DNA of 33,537 nt from Candidatus Kuenenia stuttgartensis (lineage in GTDB: Bacteria; Planctomycetota; Planctomycetia; Pirellulales; UBA1268): assembly GCA_945870505.1 (NCBI GenBank), contig CAMBSN010000028.1:1-33537 (forward strand), read 5' to 3'. Shown piece after piece: positions 30,975-33,537 of the stretch. Numbering within the stretch: the stretch's first letter is position 1; every line of letters begins with the position of its first letter. Below the pieces are notes generated by a model that was given only the letters and a program-made list of their open reading frames with translations, searched no databases and had not been told where the DNA came from. A program made the position numbers and the translations under genes.

Positions 30975-32144
30975 ATGTCGCATCGCCCCGCCGTCCGCCG
31001 TCCGCTCGCCTGGCTCGTCCCTTCACTCCTGGCGGGCATCGCCGCGGCCGTGGTGGTTCAGCCTGTCTCGGCCCGGCAGCCCGCCATCGCGGAGCCGGCT
31101 GCTGGCGGGCTCGTCGTGCCGCCGCTGCCCGAGGGCACGCCCGAGCAACTCCTCGAGTTCGTGGCCGGGTTGATGCCGCCGAAGGCGCAGCCGAAGTCGC
31201 GGGAGGAGGCGCTGAGCTATCTGCGGGGCGTGGCGGGTCTCTCGGTGCAGGCGGCCGACAAGATCCTGGCCGGCGTGAAGTCTGATGACCCGCTCTATGC
31301 CAAGGCCGCCACGCTCAAGCTCGAGAGCTTGATGCGGCTCGCGCAGTTTGGCGACGAGCAGGCCGCCGAGGAGATGACGACGTTTGCGGCGACGCTGGCG
31401 ACGAGCCCGGTGCCGTCGCTGGCGATGGAGGGCAAACGGCTGCAGATCGTTGGTGAGGCGCAGAAGATGTTTGCCGAGGAGAAGTTTGACGCCGCACCCG
31501 CCCTGGTGGCCCAGGCGGCGGAACTGATGAAGGCGGCCCCCGGTGACCAGAAGACGGCCATGCTCGTGATGCAACTGTCCGGCGCGCTCGAGCAGATTCC
31601 CGACGGCGAGGAGATCGCGGCAAACGCCCTTCAGACGTTCGGGCCGATCCTCGAATCGAGCCCCGACCCCAAGATCAAGGAACTCGGCGCGAGCTTCGCC
31701 GGCAAACTCCGTCTCCTCACGCTCCCCGGCAAGCCGATGGAGATTTCTGGCGACCTTCTCAACGGCAAGCCCTTCAACCAGAAGTCGCTCGCCGGCAAGG
31801 TGGTGCTCGTCGACTTCTGGGCCACCTGGTGTGGCCCCTGCGTGGCCGAGATTCCCAACATGCTTGAGCAGTACGAGAAGTACCACGCCAAGGGGTTCGA
31901 GGTAGTTGGAATCAGCCTCGATGAAGACAAGGAGAAAGTTGATGCCTTCATCGCCGAGAACAAAATCCCCTGGCCAATCATCTACGCCGGCAAGGGCTGG
32001 CAGGATCCAACGGCCCAGTTCTACGGCATCTCCGGCATTCCGCAGCTGATCCTGATCGGCCGCGACGGCAAGGTGATCACGCTCAATGCCCGCGGCAAAA
32101 AGCTCGGCGAGCGGCTCGCCGAGCTCTTCAAGGACGGCGGCTGA
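30975..32144 (+). CDS. Exported TlpA-like thioredoxin with long helical N-terminus
   Basis: The 389-residue protein has a signal peptide (LAWLVPSLLAGIAAAVVVQPVSA, before RQPA). An all-helical region of about 200 residues follows (55-245), rich in Ala, Glu and Lys, with no recognised fold. The C-terminal domain (about 250-389) is TlpA/ResA-like: GKVVLVDFWATWCGPCVAEIPNM with the redox pair C286/C289, EVVGISLDEDKEKVDAFI, and GIPQLILIGRDGKV with the cis-Pro. It should reduce disulfides outside the cytoplasm. GAGGG 5 nt before the ATG at 30975 supports the start. The next gene follows after 16 nt and may share a transcript. Which Cys proteins it serves is unknown; the Cys-rich lipoprotein just upstream is one candidate. 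Confidence 0.88.
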   Translation: MSHRPAVRRPLAWLVPSLLAGIAAAVVVQPVSARQPAIAEPAAGGLVVPPLPEGTPEQLLEFVAGLMPPKAQPKSREEALSYLRGVAGLSVQAADKILAGVKSDDPLYAKAATLKLESLMRLAQFGDEQAAEEMTTFAATLATSPVPSLAMEGKRLQIVGEAQKMFAEEKFDAAPALVAQAAELMKAAPGDQKTAMLVMQLSGALEQIPDGEEIAANALQTFGPILESSPDPKIKELGASFAGKLRLLTLPGKPMEISGDLLNGKPFNQKSLAGKVVLVDFWATWCGPCVAEIPNMLEQYEKYHAKGFEVVGISLDEDKEKVDAFIAENKIPWPIIYAGKGWQDPTAQFYGISGIPQLILIGRDGKVITLNARGKKLGERLAELFKDGG

Positions 32145-32160
32145 GAGGCGGACACCGGAC

Positions 32161-33300
32161 ATGACTGTGCCTGACACAGCCGGACGCCCGCGGTGGAGCG
32201 TGTCGAAGCGGGCTGCAGCCTTCGACTCGTCGGGAATCCGCAAGGCCTTCGACCTGGCGGCGAAGCTTGACGACCCGATCAACCTCTCGATCGGCCAGCC
32301 GGATTTTGAGATGCCCACTGCGGCCCGCGAGGCGGCGAAGGCTGCGGCCGACGCCGGCCGGAACGGCTACACGCCCACGCAAGGCATTCCTGCCCTGCGC
32401 GAGCGGCTCGAGGCCGAGGCCCGCCGCGAGACCGGCCAGCCTGACCGGCGGCTCTGCGTGACGAGCGGCTCCAGCGGCGCGCTCGTGCTGGCGCTCATGG
32501 CGCTGATTGACCCGGGCGATGAAGTGATCGTCTTTGAGCCGGCATTCGTGATGTATCGGCCGCTCGTCGAATTCCTCGGCGGTCGCGTGGTGCCGATCGA
32601 CACCTCGCCTTCATTTGCGATCGACGTCGATGCGGTGGCGGCGGCGATCACTCCGGCGACACGGGTGATCCTCCTGAACACGCCGGCGAATCCCACCGGC
32701 TTCGTGGCCGATGCCGACACCGTTCGCGATCTTGCCCGGCTCGCCGAGGTGCGGGGTGTGACGCTCGTCAGCGACGAGTTGTATCGCTCCTATTGCTACG
32801 ACGCCGCCTTCCACTCCCCTGCCCTGCACTCCGAGCAGGTGGTGGTGATCGACGGCTTCTCCAAGTCGCACGCCATGACCGGCTGGCGGGTCGGCTGGAT
32901 TCATGGTCCGAAAGCGATCATCGACGCCGTCACTATGATGCAGCAATACACGTTCGTCTGTGCCCCGCAGCCGGGCCAGTGGGCCGCGATTGCGGCGCTC
33001 GACTGCCCGATGGAACTGCCGCTGGCCGAATGCCGCCGCAAGCGAGACACGCTCATGGAGGGGCTCCGCGGCCACTACGAGTTTGTGCAACCCGGCGGCG
33101 CCTTCTACCTCTATCCCAAGGCGCCCGGCGGCTCGGGCAAGGCGTTCGCCGAGCGGGCGGCGGCTGAAGAGAAGCTGATCGTGGTCCCGGGCAGCGTATT
33201 TGGCCGCGCCGATACCCATTTCCGGATCGCCTACACCGTGAGCGAGCGGACGCTCGACCGCGGCATCGCCGCCCTGCGGCGGCTCGCCGGCACGGGCTGA
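32161..33300 (+). CDS. PLP-dependent class I/II aminotransferase
   Basis: This 379-residue protein is a fold-type I aminotransferase. It has INLSIGQPDFEMP, GYTPTQGIPALRERL, the phosphate-binding SGSSGAL, LLNTPANPTGFVAD, VSDELYRSYCY and SFSKSHAMTGWRVGW-type PLP lysine motif (here GFSKSHAMTGWRVGW). Near the end FRIAYTVSERTLDRGIAAL carries the substrate-carboxylate Arg. The family covers aspartate, aromatic and alanine-type transaminases; the substrate cannot be fixed. The start at 32161 is 16 nt after the thioredoxin gene. A palindromic repeat begins 15 nt after the stop. Confidence 0.92.
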   Translation: MTVPDTAGRPRWSVSKRAAAFDSSGIRKAFDLAAKLDDPINLSIGQPDFEMPTAAREAAKAAADAGRNGYTPTQGIPALRERLEAEARRETGQPDRRLCVTSGSSGALVLALMALIDPGDEVIVFEPAFVMYRPLVEFLGGRVVPIDTSPSFAIDVDAVAAAITPATRVILLNTPANPTGFVADADTVRDLARLAEVRGVTLVSDELYRSYCYDAAFHSPALHSEQVVVIDGFSKSHAMTGWRVGWIHGPKAIIDAVTMMQQYTFVCAPQPGQWAAIAALDCPMELPLAECRRKRDTLMEGLRGHYEFVQPGGAFYLYPKAPGGSGKAFAERAAAEEKLIVVPGSVFGRADTHFRIAYTVSERTLDRGIAALRRLAGTG

Positions 33301-33314
33301 CTGGTGCTGCTGCC

Positions 33315-33396
33315 GTAGCACAGGTTTACTACCTGTGATCTCGTAGCGCACGTTTCCAACCTGCGTCTCTTCGTAGCACAGGTTGTTAACCTGTGT
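33315..33396 (+). repeat. Three palindromic repeat copies in a row
   Basis: Copies begin at 33315 (CACAGGTT-TAC-TACCTGTG), 33343 (diverged, GCACGTTTCCAACCTGCG) and 33373 (CACAGGTT-GTT-AACCTGTG). Starts are spaced 28 and 30 nt. Changes in the arms are partly compensated in the opposite arm (CGCA with TGCG), which suggests selection for pairing. Confidence 0.75.
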
Positions 33397-33420
33397 GCCT
33401 TCCCTGTTCGCGTTGGGCTC

Positions 33421-33537
33421 GGGGCTGCCCATGCCCGTCGCCGGACACTCGCTACGGCCATGCGACTGTCGCGCCGTCGCCGCCGTCCCGGCGTCGGCTC
33501 CGGCTTACGGTCGCCGGGCGCGGCCCGGCTCCCAGCA
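33421..33537 (+). mobile_element. Terminal-inverted-repeat element, long variant, cut by window end
   Basis: It begins GGGGCTGCCC and follows the long copy at 5850, including the extra middle block up to GGCTCCCAGCA. The right end lies outside the window. A CTTCCCTGTTCGCGTTGGG linker joins it to the palindrome at 33373, repeating the arrangement seen at 19431. Confidence 0.55.

Overview
The window is GC-rich, gene-dense bacterial chromosome that looks like Planctomycetota, probably Pirellulales-like. The clearest marker is a Gly/Ser-rich secreted protein with two copies of the planctomycete TIGR03000 domain (13661-14785). Supporting traits are an HTTM-domain membrane protein, a DUF11 lipoprotein, a P-II protein lacking Tyr-51, a TlpA-type thioredoxin with a long helical N-terminus, and many short palindromic intergenic repeats. 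I see no rRNA, tRNA, CRISPR array, transposase or phage gene. Gene assignments rest on motif reading only.

Layout. 1-1740: 3' end of a PDZ plus alpha/beta-hydrolase-like gene, then an RluA-type pseudouridine synthase. 1963-3264 (minus): a photolyase-like protein with apparently reversed domain order. 3736-4083: P-II protein, with a candidate sigma-54 promoter upstream. 4084-6174: two small exported proteins (minus) among repeat elements. 6175-7719 (minus): leuA. 7861-11287: MazG-like protein, large membrane protein and ABC ATPase, joined by ATGA overlaps. 11386-13397: exported FKBP isomerase and exported protein-L-isoaspartate methyltransferase. 13661-14785: TIGR03000 protein with its own promoter and a strong terminator. 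15079-19418: five genes joined by 4-nt overlaps (membrane protein, HTTM protein, asd, truA, Ser/Thr kinase). 19994-20950: accA. 21388-25078: CvpA-like protein, YdjM-like hydrolase, ZIP transporter, membrane protein. 25178-27323: pdxA convergent with a LolA-like exported protein. 27475-30862: three overlapping genes for exported proteins, two of them paralogous, the third a DUF11 lipoprotein. 30975-33300: TlpA-like thioredoxin and a class I aminotransferase.

Housekeeping metabolism (leucine, aspartate-family amino acids, PLP, fatty acids, RNA modification) is interleaved with envelope genes that appear lineage-restricted. Two repeat families dominate the gaps. One is a 23-nt palindrome (GTAG followed by CACAGGTT-TTC-AACCTGTG), often 10-20 nt after a stop codon. 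The other is an element of about 130 or 205 bp with GGGGCTGCCC / GGGCAGCCCC terminal inverted repeats, often directly beside the palindrome.

The most interesting items are the domain-swapped photolyase-like protein, the FKBP/PIMT exported pair, the three-gene exported cluster with an internal duplication, the composite repeat family, a dif-like site at 21180-21207 and the sigma-54-like site upstream of the P-II gene.
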